DNA of 32,653 bases from Actinomycetota bacterium (lineage in GTDB: Bacteria > Actinomycetota > Actinomycetes > Nanopelagicales > Nanopelagicaceae): the NCBI GenBank assembly GCA_026392765.1, contig JAPLBL010000071.1:1-32653 (forward strand), given 5' to 3'. Shown one piece after another: positions 1-7,834 of this stretch (position 1 is the stretch's first letter; every line of letters begins with the position of its first letter). The translations under genes and the position numbers were made by a program. The notes beneath the pieces are model-generated. The model was not told where the DNA came from. It saw only the letters and a list, made by a program, of their open reading frames with translations, and did not search any database.

Positions 1-681
1 TTCAGCTAAATTGATTGCATCAGGACTTGTTCCAAGAATGGTGACACCTGCTGCCTTGAGACCTGCTGCAAGTCCTAGTGGCGTCTGTCCACCCAGTTGA
101 GTGATGACACCTAACACGGGTCCAGCTTGAGTTTCTGCATGGACAACTTCAAGGACATCTTCAAGTGTAAGTGGTTCAAAATAGAGTCGATCGGATGTGT
201 CGTAATCGGTGGAAACTGTCTCAGGGTTGCAGTTAATCATGATGGTTTCATACCCTGCAGCACGTAATGTGAAGGAGGCGTGCACGCATGAGTAATCGAA
301 TTCAATTCCCTGGCCAATACGGTTTGGTCCACTACCGAGGATAATCACAGCAGGTTTCGTGCGAGGGCGAACCTCTGTCTCTTCCTCGTAACTGGAGTAG
401 TGATAGGGAGTAAATGCTTCAAACTCAGCAGCGCATGTATCAACGGTCTTATAGACAGGACGAAGGTTGAGTTGGTGGCGCGCTTTTCGCACATCACCTT
501 CAGCAACTCCACGGATCGCAGCAATCTGCGCGTCAGAAAATCCTGTGCTCTTTGCAAGCTTGAGTAGATCCAGTGAGAGCTCGCCGGGTTGGGCAATAGT
601 GCGCACAACATCATTAATAATCTCAATCTGACGCAAATACCACCGATCAATCTTGGTTGAGTTAAATACCTCATCCATCAT
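1..681 (-). CDS. carB: Carbamoyl-phosphate synthase large subunit, C-terminal fragment (partial, runs off the left edge)
   Basis: This reading frame continues CarB after the break near 680. It begins with [13 protein letters not shown], which matches the middle of the oligomerisation domain. It then carries the [12 protein letters not shown] and [10 protein letters not shown] segments and the start of the second (carbamoyl-phosphate) ATP-grasp half: [39 protein letters not shown] and the GGQTPLGLA stretch. The coding character is clear up to base 1. The first ATG (681-679) overlaps the stop of the upstream fragment as ATGA, so the piece could be translated by coupling, but no good Shine-Dalgarno precedes it. 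About 57 residues that normally sit between the GR(N/S/T) segment and VFxxTKID are absent from both pieces. Whether this is a real split gene, a pseudogene or an assembly deletion cannot be decided here. Confidence 0.85.
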   Translation of the reverse strand, partial: MMDEVFNSTKIDRWYLRQIEIINDVVRTIAQPGELSLDLLKLAKSTGFSDAQIAAIRGVAEGDVRKARHQLNLRPVYKTVDTCAAEFEAFTPYHYSSYEEETEVRPRTKPAVIILGSGPNRIGQGIEFDYSCVHASFTLRAAGYETIMINCNPETVSTDYDTSDRLYFEPLTLEDVLEVVHAETQAGPVLGVITQLGGQTPLGLAAGLKAAGVTILGTSPDAINLAE

Positions 682-684
682 GAG
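670..684 (-). repeat. Small inverted repeat at the carB break
   Basis: On the minus strand the junction reads CTCAT-GATGG-ATGAG, a perfect 5-bp inverted repeat with a 5-base loop. It contains the stop of the N-terminal carB fragment (TGA, 680-678) and the two candidate ATG starts of the C-terminal fragment (681-679 and 678-676). Such short repeats are common by chance. It is listed because it sits exactly at the point where CarB sequence is missing and resembles the repeat at 32180-32198. Confidence 0.45.
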
Positions 685-1847
685 CGACCGATAGCCATAG
701 CCTCACCCACACTCTTCATCGTGGTTGTCAGACGAGGGTCAGCATCTTGGAACTTCTCGAAGGCAAAACGTGGTGCCTTCACAACGATGTAATCAAGAGT
801 TGGTTCAAAAGATGCCGGTGTTACCTGTGTGATGTCATTCTTAATCTCATCAAGGGTGTAACCGATAGCTAGCTTGGTAGCGATCTTTGCGATAGGAAAA
901 CCTGTCGCTTTAGAAGCTAGAGCGCTGGAACGAGAAACTCGAGGGTTCATCTCAATGACAATAATGCGTCCTGTATCTGGATTGACAGCAAACTGGATAT
1001 TGCAGCCGCCCGTGTCAACGCCAACTTCACGAATGATGTCGATAGAGAGGTCACGTAGCTTCTGGTATTCAACATCTGTCAGTGTCAGAGCCGGGGCCAC
1101 GGTAATTGAATCTCCTGTGTGCACACCCATCGGATCAATATTTTCAATGCTACAGACAATCACCACGTTATCTGATTTATCCCGCATTACTTCAAGTTCA
1201 TACTCTTTCCAACCAATAATGGACTCTTCAATAAGTACTTCTGACGTTGGACTGTGGCGAAGGCCCGCTCCAGCAATCTGACGAAGGCTCTCTTCATCGA
1301 ATGCAATTCCAGAACCCAATCCACCCATGGTGAAAGAGGGGCGAATAACGGCTGGATAACCAAGTTGAGTAACTGCTCCCATCACATCATCCATGGTGTG
1401 ACAGATGATGGATCGTGCTGACTCTCCCCCAATTTTTTCAACAATTCCTCTGAATAACTCACGGTTTTCACCACGTTCAATCGCATCTACATCTGCACCA
1501 ATAAGTTTGACGTTATACCTCTCAAGCGTTCCCGCTTTAAAGAGACCAATCGCAGCGTTCAACGCAGTCTGACCACCTAGTGTTGCAAGTACGGCATCTG
1601 GTCGCTCTCTTGCGATGATGCGCTCAATAAATTCAGGTGTGATGGGCTCGATATAGGTCGCATCGGCAAACTCAGGATCAGTCATAATCGTTGCTGGGTT
1701 TGAGTTGACCAAAATGACGCGAATACCCTCAGCGCGCAATACACGGCACGCTTGTGTTCCAGAGTAATCAAATTCGCAGGCTTGTCCGATCACAATCGGG
1801 CCAGAACCAATGACGAGTACGCTATTTATCGATTCATCGCGAGCCAT
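678..1847 (-). CDS. carB: Carbamoyl-phosphate synthase large subunit, N-terminal fragment (stops early)
   Basis: This is the carboxy-phosphate half of CarB, which makes carbamoyl phosphate from bicarbonate, ATP and CarA-supplied ammonia for pyrimidine and arginine synthesis. The N-terminal nucleotide motif [20 protein letters not shown] and the ATP-grasp segments [26 protein letters not shown] and [19 protein letters not shown] are intact. It ends at 389 aa directly after [11 protein letters not shown], where full CarB (about 1,070-1,110 aa) continues with FxEALxKxxRSLE. The TGA at 680-678 is followed, one frame over, by the rest of CarB (1-681). The start ATG overlaps the carA stop as TAATG. 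The fragment therefore contains the first synthetase domain but lacks the oligomerisation and second synthetase domains. Confidence 0.9.
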   Translation of the reverse strand: MARDESINSVLVIGSGPIVIGQACEFDYSGTQACRVLRAEGIRVILVNSNPATIMTDPEFADATYIEPITPEFIERIIARERPDAVLATLGGQTALNAAIGLFKAGTLERYNVKLIGADVDAIERGENRELFRGIVEKIGGESARSIICHTMDDVMGAVTQLGYPAVIRPSFTMGGLGSGIAFDEESLRQIAGAGLRHSPTSEVLIEESIIGWKEYELEVMRDKSDNVVIVCSIENIDPMGVHTGDSITVAPALTLTDVEYQKLRDLSIDIIREVGVDTGGCNIQFAVNPDTGRIIVIEMNPRVSRSSALASKATGFPIAKIATKLAIGYTLDEIKNDITQVTPASFEPTLDYIVVKAPRFAFEKFQDADPRLTTTMKSVGEAMAIGRS

Positions 1848-2974
1848 TAGAGCGCCTCAACTTTTCTTGGGTATTGCACCATCAAATCCACGAATCGATC
1901 AAAGAGATAAGCAGCATCATGTGGGCCGGCCGCAGCTTCTGGGTGATACTGCACGCTAAAGGCTCCGCGTTCGGTGAGTTCTAAGCCTTCTACAACTCCA
2001 TCATTGAGCGAGACATGTGTTACCTGACCTGGACCATAGACGGTGGAAAATCCTGCATCGGTGGGAGCTTGAAGAGCGAAGCCATGATTGTGCGCAGTGA
2101 TCTCAACCTTGCCAGTCTTTCGATCAATAACGGGTTGATTAATTCCACGATGGCCAAATTGAAGTTTGTATGTTTCAAAACCGAGTGCACGACCAAGGAT
2201 CTGATGGCCGAAGCAAATCCCAAAGATAGGGATCTCTTGCGCAAGAATTGCACGCACAAGTTCAATAGTTTCAGTCATCGTCGCAGGATCTCCTGGACCA
2301 TTAGAGAGAAACACACCATCGGGATTAATCGCTAACATTTCATCAATGGTTGTGTTATATGGCATGACATGAACTTCAATCCCACGCTCTGCCATCGCGC
2401 GAGGGCTGGCACCTTTGATTCCTAGGTCGATTGCCGCAACAGTGAACTTCTTCTCCCACACTGCAGGAACAACATATGTCGATTCTGTCGAAACATCGGC
2501 GCTGAGGTATGCACCACTCATTGCAGGTTGTTTGCGGACCTCAATCACCATCTCTTCACGGGTAAGTTCAAGCCCTGAGAAGATTCCAACGCGCATCGCA
2601 CCACGGTCACGTAAGTGACGTGTAATGGCCCGCGTATCAACGCCTTGAATTCCCACTATCGCCTGATCAATCAACTCTGCTTCAAGATCCTTCTCGCTTC
2701 GCCAATTACTCGTGAGAGTCGAAGGATTGCGAACGACAAATCCCGCAACCCAATACTTCTTTGATTCATTATCAAAAGTATTAACTCCAGTATTTCCTAT
2801 ATGTGGCGCTGTCATCACAACTACTTGCTTGTGATATGAGGGGTCAGTGAGCGTCTCTTGATAGCCCGTCATACCTGTTTGAAAGACAGCTTCACCGAAA
2901 GTCTTACCGGTTGCAGCCCATGAGCTTCCTTCAAAGATGCGACCATCATCGAGGACGAAAAATGCCTTACTCAT
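1847..2974 (-). CDS. carA: Carbamoyl-phosphate synthase small (glutaminase) subunit
   Basis: CarA hydrolyses glutamine and passes ammonia to CarB. The 375-aa protein has the N-terminal CPSase small-chain domain ([11 protein letters not shown], about 38-47) and a class I glutamine amidotransferase domain. SNGPGDP is at 224-230, the nucleophile Cys254 lies in FGICFGHQ (the usual form is FGICLGHQ), and the catalytic pair His343/Glu345 lies in QYHPEA. The length is normal for the family. It overlaps pyrC upstream by ATGA and carB downstream by TAATG, consistent with a tightly coupled pyr operon. CarA itself appears intact although its partner carB is broken. Confidence 0.96.
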   Translation of the reverse strand: MSKAFFVLDDGRIFEGSSWAATGKTFGEAVFQTGMTGYQETLTDPSYHKQVVVMTAPHIGNTGVNTFDNESKKYWVAGFVVRNPSTLTSNWRSEKDLEAELIDQAIVGIQGVDTRAITRHLRDRGAMRVGIFSGLELTREEMVIEVRKQPAMSGAYLSADVSTESTYVVPAVWEKKFTVAAIDLGIKGASPRAMAERGIEVHVMPYNTTIDEMLAINPDGVFLSNGPGDPATMTETIELVRAILAQEIPIFGICFGHQILGRALGFETYKLQFGHRGINQPVIDRKTGKVEITAHNHGFALQAPTDAGFSTVYGPGQVTHVSLNDGVVEGLELTERGAFSVQYHPEAAAGPHDAAYLFDRFVDLMVQYPRKVEAL

Positions 2975-4257
2975 GCATTTCCTCCTTCGAAGACGAGCTG
3001 GCCGTTAAAGATTGTCGCCAGGATGCGTCCTGGCAACTCCATTCCATGGAAGGGAGTATTGCGACTTCGTGAGGCTACTAGGTCACGATCAACGCGCAAC
3101 ACCTGCGTTGGGTTCATCACAGTAATGTGTGCTGGAGCGCCAACTTTTAACTCTTGACCTTGATTTTCATATCGACCGATACGGGCAGGTGCATAACTCA
3201 TGCGATCTGCAACCTTCTCCCAATTCATTAAACCAGTCTCAACCATTGTCTTGTTTACGATGCTGAGTGCAGTTTCAAGACCAAGCATTCCAAAGGATGC
3301 CTCCTGCCATTCGCACTCTTTTGTCTCAGCTGGGTGTGGGGCATGATCTGTTGCGACGATATCGATGGTTCCATCTGCAAGTGCCTCACGCAGTGCCATC
3401 ACATCTGCTTCTGTGCGCAGCGGTGGATTGACCTTAAATACAGGGTCATAACTGCGAGCTAACTCATCTGTGAGTAGTAGGTGATGTGGTGTGACCTCAG
3501 CGGTCACGCAAATTCCACGAGCCTTTGCCCATCGAATGATTTCAACTCCACCTGCCGTTGTGAGGTGGCAGATATGAAGCCGTGCCTGCACGTGATCGGC
3601 GAGCAGGACGTCGCGAGCGATGATCGCCTCCTCCGCTATAGCAGGCCAACCCTTAAGACCTAGTTGTGACGAGACAATTCCTTCATTCATTTGTGAGCCT
3701 TGTGTCAGACGTGGCTCTTGCGCATGTTGGGCAATTACACCATCGAACTTCTTCACATACTCAAGTGCTCGACGCATAACGAGAGGATCAAAGACGCAAT
3801 GTCCATCATCGCTAAAGACTCGCACTCGCGCCATGGAATCTGCCATTGCACCAATTTCAGCAAGATGTTCGCCTTCAAGTCCTCGAGTAACAGCACCTAT
3901 TGGAAAGACATCAAGAAGGCCTGCAGCTTGTCCAAGTCGATATACCTGCTCCACAACACCAGCTGTATCGGCAACAGGTGAGGTATTTGCCATGGCGCTC
4001 AGCGCGGTGAAGCCACCTTTAACCCCAGCACGAGAACCAGATTCGACAGTCTCTGCATCTTCTCTTCCGGGCTCTCGCAAGTGCGTGTGAAGGTCAACTA
4101 GTCCTGGCAGAACTATGGAGTGAGATGCATCAATTCGTTTCGCATCTTTATCTTCAATCTTCTCGGCCATCTCAGCGATGAGGCCATCCTTGATAAGAAG
4201 ATCTGATCTCTTTCCGTTAGCAAGTGTTCCGCCTGAGATAAGGATTGATTGACTCAT
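2971..4257 (-). CDS. pyrC: Dihydroorotase (class I)
   Basis: This zinc amidohydrolase cyclises carbamoyl-aspartate to dihydroorotate, step three of UMP synthesis. The 428-aa protein has the metal motif HTH at 57-59 ([15 protein letters not shown]), the class I bridging aspartate region FSDDGH (149-153), His178 in QHAQE, His231 in CHLTTAGG and the catalytic Asp304 in ATDHAPH. VNPPLRT (276-282) is the substrate-side loop. Length and motifs fit the roughly 430-aa class I enzymes of Actinobacteria and Bacillus, not the shorter class II type. It overlaps pyrB upstream and carA downstream by ATGA. Confidence 0.96.
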   Translation of the reverse strand: MSQSILISGGTLANGKRSDLLIKDGLIAEMAEKIEDKDAKRIDASHSIVLPGLVDLHTHLREPGREDAETVESGSRAGVKGGFTALSAMANTSPVADTAGVVEQVYRLGQAAGLLDVFPIGAVTRGLEGEHLAEIGAMADSMARVRVFSDDGHCVFDPLVMRRALEYVKKFDGVIAQHAQEPRLTQGSQMNEGIVSSQLGLKGWPAIAEEAIIARDVLLADHVQARLHICHLTTAGGVEIIRWAKARGICVTAEVTPHHLLLTDELARSYDPVFKVNPPLRTEADVMALREALADGTIDIVATDHAPHPAETKECEWQEASFGMLGLETALSIVNKTMVETGLMNWEKVADRMSYAPARIGRYENQGQELKVGAPAHITVMNPTQVLRVDRDLVASRSRNTPFHGMELPGRILATIFNGQLVFEGGNA

Positions 4258-5201
4258 TCTGATGTTCCGATCTCTTGAGAACCTGCAAGAAGTAGATAGA
4301 GAATTGCCATGCGAACACTGACTCCATTGGTTACCTGCTCAAGAATCACTGAACGCGCGCTATCTGCACTATCTGCAGTGATTTCCAGTCCACGATTCAT
4401 TGGCCCCGGGTGCATCACAATTGCGTTTGGTTTCATAAGCTTGAGGCGATCTTTGTTCAATCCGAAGTAGCGTGAATACTCACGTGCATTAGGGAAGAAG
4501 AGCTCTGTCATTCGCTCAAGTTGAATACGTAACATCATCACTGCATCAACTGATTCGATGACCGAATCAAAATCATAGGAAACTTTCACAGGCCACGATT
4601 CCACGCCCACAGGTAGGAGAGTCGGTGGAGCAACGAGAGTTACCGCAGCACCTAGCTTGGTAAGAAGGAGAACATTGGAACGTGCAACGCGTGAGTGCAG
4701 GACATCACCGACGATTGCAATATGCAGACCGGTGAGGTCATCTCCCCCATGCGCTAGATGCTTTCTAATTGTGAAAGCATCGAGAAGTGCCTGGCTTGGA
4801 TGCTCATGTGTTCCATCTCCTGCGTTAACAACAGACCCAGTCATCCACTGACTATCTGCTAAACGTTGTGCAGCACCTGATGCGCTATGGCGAATGATGA
4901 CTGCATCAGCGCCCATAGCCTGCAGTGTTTGGGCTGTATCTTTCAAGGATTCGCCCTTGCTGACGCTAGAGCCTTTTGCAGAGAAGTTAATTACATCTGC
5001 AGATAGTCGCTTTGCTGCCGCTTCAAAGGAGATGCGTGTTCTAGTGGAATCCTCTGCAAAGAGATTGACAATCGTGCGACCACGTAGAGTGGGAAGCTTC
5101 TTCATAGGTCCATCAGATACCCGAGCAAGTTCTTCAGCAGTATTGAGGATCTGCAGCGCCTCGCTCTTGCTCAAATCTGCAATGGATAGGAGGTGGCGCA
5201 T
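4254..5201 (-). CDS. pyrB: Aspartate carbamoyltransferase, catalytic subunit
   Basis: PyrB joins carbamoyl phosphate and aspartate into carbamoyl-aspartate. The 315-aa chain has the carbamoyl-phosphate signature STRTR at 52-56, followed by SFE, the SSVSKGES loop with Ser81/Lys82, HPSQ at 134-137 and HPGPMNRG at 264-271. All key residues are present. There is no pyrI regulatory subunit nearby, which fits Gram-positive practice where control is by PyrR. The start overlaps the pyrR stop as TAATG and the end overlaps the pyrC start as ATGA. Confidence 0.97.
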   Translation of the reverse strand: MRHLLSIADLSKSEALQILNTAEELARVSDGPMKKLPTLRGRTIVNLFAEDSTRTRISFEAAAKRLSADVINFSAKGSSVSKGESLKDTAQTLQAMGADAVIIRHSASGAAQRLADSQWMTGSVVNAGDGTHEHPSQALLDAFTIRKHLAHGGDDLTGLHIAIVGDVLHSRVARSNVLLLTKLGAAVTLVAPPTLLPVGVESWPVKVSYDFDSVIESVDAVMMLRIQLERMTELFFPNAREYSRYFGLNKDRLKLMKPNAIVMHPGPMNRGLEITADSADSARSVILEQVTNGVSVRMAILYLLLAGSQEIGTSE

Positions 5202-5734
5202 TACTTGCCACCTTCTTCCAGTGAGACTGCATCGAGGCCATCAAGCTCTGTGAATTGAACCTTGATGATCTGAGTCGGTGATGTCGGTAGGTTCTTGCCC
5301 ACGTAATCTGCCTTAATAGGCAGCTGGCGATGTCCGCGATCGACAAGGACTGCGAGTTGCACAGTCTTTGGTCGCCCGATCTCACCAAGTGCATCCAGTG
5401 CTGCGCGAATGGTGCGACCTGAGAAGAGAACATCATCGACAAGGATGACATTGCGATCTTCAACGCCAAGGGATGGAATGACTGTTGGCATTAGGGCGCG
5501 AGGTGGGCGCATACGTAGATCATCGCGGTGCAAGGTGATATCTAGAGTTCCCGATTGAACGGGCTTTCCTTCGATTGCTTCTATATTTGCAGCAATTCGA
5601 GCGGCAAGGTGGGCACCTCGTGTGGGGATGCCGAGAAGTGTGATGGTGTCTGAACCAGAGTTACGTTCGAGAATCTCGTGGGAAATGCGGGTAATAGCTC
5701 GTGCCATATCTGGCGCCGGCAGGGCAAGGCTCAT
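5201..5734 (-). CDS. pyrR: PyrR, pyr operon RNA-binding regulator / uracil phosphoribosyltransferase
   Basis: PyrR binds pyr mRNA in the presence of UMP or UTP to shut down pyrimidine genes, and in many bacteria also has uracil phosphoribosyltransferase activity. The 177-aa protein has the PRPP-binding loop [13 protein letters not shown] at about 96-108 and the PyrR-typical N-terminal segment [15 protein letters not shown], followed by [12 protein letters not shown]. It is the first gene of pyrR-pyrB-pyrC-carA-carB. The start ATG (5734-5732) has an excellent Shine-Dalgarno AAGGAG six bases upstream. A PyrR-type hairpin abuts this ribosome site, so autogenous translational control, as shown for mycobacterial PyrR, is likely. 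Confidence 0.95.
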   Translation of the reverse strand: MSLALPAPDMARAITRISHEILERNSGSDTITLLGIPTRGAHLAARIAANIEAIEGKPVQSGTLDITLHRDDLRMRPPRALMPTVIPSLGVEDRNVILVDDVLFSGRTIRAALDALGEIGRPKTVQLAVLVDRGHRQLPIKADYVGKNLPTSPTQIIKVQFTELDGLDAVSLEEGGK

Positions 5735-5740
5735 GTAAAT

Positions 5741-5765
5741 CTCCTTCCCCGCCTCGCAGGACGGG
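5741..5765 (-). promoter_or_regulatory. PyrR-binding hairpin abutting the pyrR Shine-Dalgarno
   Basis: In the minus-strand leader, bases 5765-5748 form a hairpin: CCCG pairs with CGGG, a U is bulged, CC pairs with GG, and the loop is UGCGA. The core UCCUGCGAGGC fits the bacterial PyrR-binding consensus UCC-N-G-N-G-A-GG-Y at every fixed position. One base after the stem is the Shine-Dalgarno AAGGAG (5746-5741), six bases before the pyrR ATG. There is no room and no U-run for an attenuator, so bound PyrR most likely blocks ribosome access. Its identity as a PyrR site is inferred from the consensus and location. Confidence 0.82.
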
Positions 5766-5785
5766 TCGTTAAAGGATGTTGGCGC

Positions 5786-5791
5786 ATTCTA
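5786..5791 (-). promoter_or_regulatory. Candidate -10 box of the pyr operon promoter
   Basis: On the minus strand TAGAAT matches the sigma-70-type -10 consensus at five of six positions. It would start transcription near 5779, giving a leader of about 45 bases that just contains the PyrR hairpin. No convincing -35 hexamer is seen at the expected distance. An inverted repeat (5791-5809) fills the spacer. Confidence 0.45.
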
Positions 5792-5809
5792 GCACCAAAG
5801 TTTGGCGCT
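5791..5809. repeat. 19-bp imperfect inverted repeat, possible operator
   Basis: AGCACCAAA-G-TTTGGCGCT is a nine-base inverted repeat with one mismatch around a central G. It lies between the candidate -10 and the expected -35 region of the pyr promoter, in the 124-bp divergent gap with bldD. This is where a repressor would act, but the binding protein is unknown. Confidence 0.4.
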
Positions 5810-5832
5810 CTGTGGATTGGCATAACTCATAC

Positions 5833-5842
5833 GCGTCGACGC
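5833..5842. repeat. 10-bp perfect palindrome in the pyrR-bldD divergent gap
   Basis: GCGTCGACGC is perfectly palindromic and lies 16 bases before the bldD ATG. A TAACTC half-site (5823-5828), resembling one arm of the published BldD box, is just upstream, but no complete BldD box is seen. It may be an operator for bldD or may be chance. Confidence 0.3.
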
Positions 5843-5858
5843 ATCCTAGCCTCACCCC

Positions 5859-6359
5859 ATGAATACTGAGGTCACTATCGCGCAAGTCTCCGCTCGCCTC
5901 CGGGCAATACGCATCTCTCGCTCACTCTCCCTGAGCGATGTAGAAATACTCAGTAAGGGCGCACTCAAAGCGGTAGTCCTTGGCTCCTACGAACGCGGCG
6001 CCCGAACACTGAGCGTTAAACGTGCAATCTCCATAGCTGCTCTCTATGACGTGCCCTTGGCGCAACTTTTTACTGAGGTACTACCGGTGGAAGTTATATC
6101 AGCCGAACGTATTGTCATCGATCTGCGTGCAGTCAACCGTCGAGCACTCGATGACGCGCACCCTAGCAACGCCAACTATCTCCTTCTTGCACGATTGGCC
6201 CAAAAGCTCATTCGCTCTCGTCAGGATTGGAATGGTGAAGTCTTATCTATCCGCCATACAGATATAGAGACTATTTCAGTTCTGCTTGATCTACCTATTT
6301 CTCAAGTAATGCAATGGTTAGAGAGGGAGAACCTTTTACTTAAGGTGCGTCAAAGTTAA
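5859..6359 (+). CDS. bldD: BldD-family transcriptional regulator with c-di-GMP-binding signature
   Basis: In Streptomyces, BldD is a master regulator whose C-terminal domain binds tetrameric cyclic di-GMP, dimerises and then represses sporulation genes. This 166-aa protein has an N-terminal XRE-type helix-turn-helix (about 8-72; AVVLGSYERGART resembles BldD AVVVGSYERGDR). Its C-terminal domain contains R121-Q-D123, eight residues, then R132-H-T-D135, an exact match to the RxD-x8-RxxD signature. The context WNGEVLSIR parallels BldD YNGKVLSIR. Neighbours pyrR and nusB-efp match the Streptomyces bldD locus. No clear Shine-Dalgarno precedes the ATG, so the mRNA may be leaderless. Its stop overlaps the nusB stop tail to tail. 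DNA targets in this organism are unknown. Confidence 0.9.
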   Translation: MNTEVTIAQVSARLRAIRISRSLSLSDVEILSKGALKAVVLGSYERGARTLSVKRAISIAALYDVPLAQLFTEVLPVEVISAERIVIDLRAVNRRALDDAHPSNANYLLLARLAQKLIRSRQDWNGEVLSIRHTDIETISVLLDLPISQVMQWLERENLLLKVRQS

Positions 6360-6778
6360 ATTGCAATACTGTCTTTAATGGATGAGATACGGCCTAAAAC
6401 ACCATGTATGTAGCCTGCAGATTCATCTGTTGAAAGCTCTCTCGCAAGAGTGAGAGCCTCATCGATTGCAATGCCATCATCTAAATCAGCGCTCCATACA
6501 ATTTCATATATCCCAAGGCGCAGGATATTTCGGTCTACGGCTGGTAGACGATCCATATCCCAACCCTGAGCGTATGTGGAGATAAGTTCATCAATCTTGC
6601 GCTTGTTCTCCGTTACTCCTGCAATGAGAAGCTTTGTGAATTCTCGTATCGGGCGTGCATCAGGGCCCTCTTCGATGACATCACGAAGAGCTAAAAGATC
6701 GGCAGCAGAGGTGCTACGAATATCAGCCTCATAGAGTAAATCTAGAGTCTGCTTACGTGCCTTACTGCGAGCTGACAC
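6356..6778 (-). CDS. nusB: Transcription antitermination factor NusB
   Basis: NusB binds boxA RNA with NusE (S10) to support rRNA antitermination. The 140-aa all-helical protein has the N-terminal SKARKQTLDLLYEAD segment (RxxALQxLYxxD in the family) and the conserved C-terminal stretches LPAVDRNILRLGIYEI and IAIDEALTLARELS, ending in GYIHGVLGRI. The start codon is GTG and overlaps the efp stop as TAGTG. It is the last gene of the long minus-strand block. Its TAA overlaps the bldD TAA in the palindrome TTAA, so the two transcripts must run into each other. Confidence 0.95.
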   Translation of the reverse strand: MSARSKARKQTLDLLYEADIRSTSAADLLALRDVIEEGPDARPIREFTKLLIAGVTENKRKIDELISTYAQGWDMDRLPAVDRNILRLGIYEIVWSADLDDGIAIDEALTLARELSTDESAGYIHGVLGRISSIKDSIAI

Positions 6779-7338
6779 TAGTTGGCGCGACCCTGATATG
6801 AACCATCTCGTGTATCAACGAGAACAATTTCATCCTGCTTAATAAACAGTGGCACCTGAATCTGAATACCAGTTTCAACAGTTGCAGGCTTAGTTCCACC
6901 GGATGAACGATCTCCCTGTAGTCCTGGCTCTGTGTAGGTAATCTTGAGAGGAACAGATGCTGGTAGATCGATATAGAGAGGGTTGCCCTCATGGATTGCC
7001 ACGATAGCTTCAGTGTTTTCAAGCATGTAGTTCGCCGCATCTCCGACAGTAGCTGCTGAGATATTCATCTGATCGAAGTTAACGTTATCCATAAATACAA
7101 AGTCATCGCCTTCCTTGTATAGGAAGTTCATTTCGCGCTTTTCTAGAATTGCGATTTCAACCTTGACGCCAGCGTTATATGTCTTATCCACAACTTTACC
7201 GGTCATTACCTGCTTGAGCTTTGTGCGAACGAAAGCTGGACCTTTACCTGGCTTTACGTGCTGGAATTCAACAACAGTCCATAACTGACCCTCGATATCA
7301 AGGGTCATGCCATTTTTTAGATCATTTGTTGTTGCCAC
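6778..7338 (-). CDS. efp: Elongation factor P
   Basis: EF-P enters the ribosomal E-site and rescues stalling at polyproline stretches. The 186-aa protein has the three-domain layout: an N-terminal KOW-like domain, the YMDxx-type middle domain ([12 protein letters not shown]) and the C-terminal OB domain ending in [29 protein letters not shown]. The tip lysine, Lys32, lies in the palindromic loop PGKGP, the actinobacterial form known in Corynebacterium to work without lysine modification. No epmA/epmB-like gene is present here. The start is GTG with GGAG about nine bases upstream. A 64-base gap with a hairpin precedes the gene. Confidence 0.95.
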   Translation of the reverse strand: MATTNDLKNGMTLDIEGQLWTVVEFQHVKPGKGPAFVRTKLKQVMTGKVVDKTYNAGVKVEIAILEKREMNFLYKEGDDFVFMDNVNFDQMNISAATVGDAANYMLENTEAIVAIHEGNPLYIDLPASVPLKITYTEPGLQGDRSSGGTKPATVETGIQIQVPLFIKQDEIVLVDTRDGSYQGRAN

Positions 7339-7355
7339 GATAACTCCAGTTCATG

Positions 7356-7372
7356 CCTTCGCCAATCGAAGG
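7356..7372. other. Hairpin (6-bp stem, 5-base loop) upstream of efp
   Basis: CCTTCG-CCAAT-CGAAGG sits in the 64-base aroQ-efp gap. There is no T-run on either strand, so it is not an ordinary rho-independent terminator. On the minus strand it falls in the 17-base spacer between a TTGACC and a weak TGAACT, so it could be an operator in a private efp promoter or a structure in the efp leader. Confidence 0.35.
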
Positions 7373-7402
7373 TCAATAGAGCGCAGAGTTTACCGTATGT
7401 AA

Positions 7403-7834
7403 TTAGGAGATTAACGCCTTCAGCGCGATGAGCGCTAAGACATAAGAATTAGGACCAAATCCTCCGATGGTTCCGTTTGCCACCCCTGAAATCACAGAAG
7501 TATGACGGAACTCTTCACGTGAAAGCGGATTCGATAGATGCACCTCTATCAAAGGAGCCTTTACTAACTCGGCAGCATCACGGATTGCATAGGAATAGTG
7601 AGTGAAGGCTGCAGGATTGATAATGACTGGAGTCTTTGTATCTGCAGCTTCATGTAACCAGCCAATAATCTCTGCCTCATCGTTACTTTGGCGAACATCT
7701 GCTTCAAAGCCATGAGTCTTAGCAGCGTTCTCAATATGTTCAACAAGTACTGGATATGTCATATCCCCATAGATAGAGGAATCGCGAATATCAAGACGCC
7801 CGAGGTTGGGGCCATTGAGTACTAGAACCTTCAT
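7403..7834 (-). CDS. aroQ: 3-dehydroquinate dehydratase, type II
   Basis: AroQ converts 3-dehydroquinate to 3-dehydroshikimate. The 143-aa protein starts with LVLNGPNLGRL. It has the catalytic Arg17 and Tyr22 (lid region), Asn73 and His79 in NPAAFTHYSYAIRDA, His99 in EVHLSN and Arg110 in REEFRHTSV. The family usually has NPGAYTH, so Ala75 and Phe77 are mild deviations and the chemistry residues are kept. It overlaps aroB by ATGA. It is the last shikimate gene before efp. Confidence 0.95.
   Translation of the reverse strand: MKVLVLNGPNLGRLDIRDSSIYGDMTYPVLVEHIENAAKTHGFEADVRQSNDEAEIIGWLHEAADTKTPVIINPAAFTHYSYAIRDAAELVKAPLIEVHLSNPLSREEFRHTSVISGVANGTIGGFGPNSYVLALIALKALIS

Noticed and set aside
345..674. 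109-aa minus-strand frame after the carB N-terminal stop
   Set aside because: It continues the carB N-terminal frame past the stop but does not read as CarB; the true continuation is in another frame (1-681).
678..681. Programmed frameshift or stop readthrough joining the carB halves
   Set aside because: Neither would restore the roughly 57 missing residues, and no slippery sequence is seen.
874..1281. 135-aa plus-strand open frame opposite carB
   Set aside because: Shadow frame of a well-conserved gene, with no family-like sequence or ribosome site; the same holds for the other opposite-strand frames inside known genes.
7356..7372. Rho-independent terminator after aroQ
   Set aside because: No T-run follows the hairpin on either strand.
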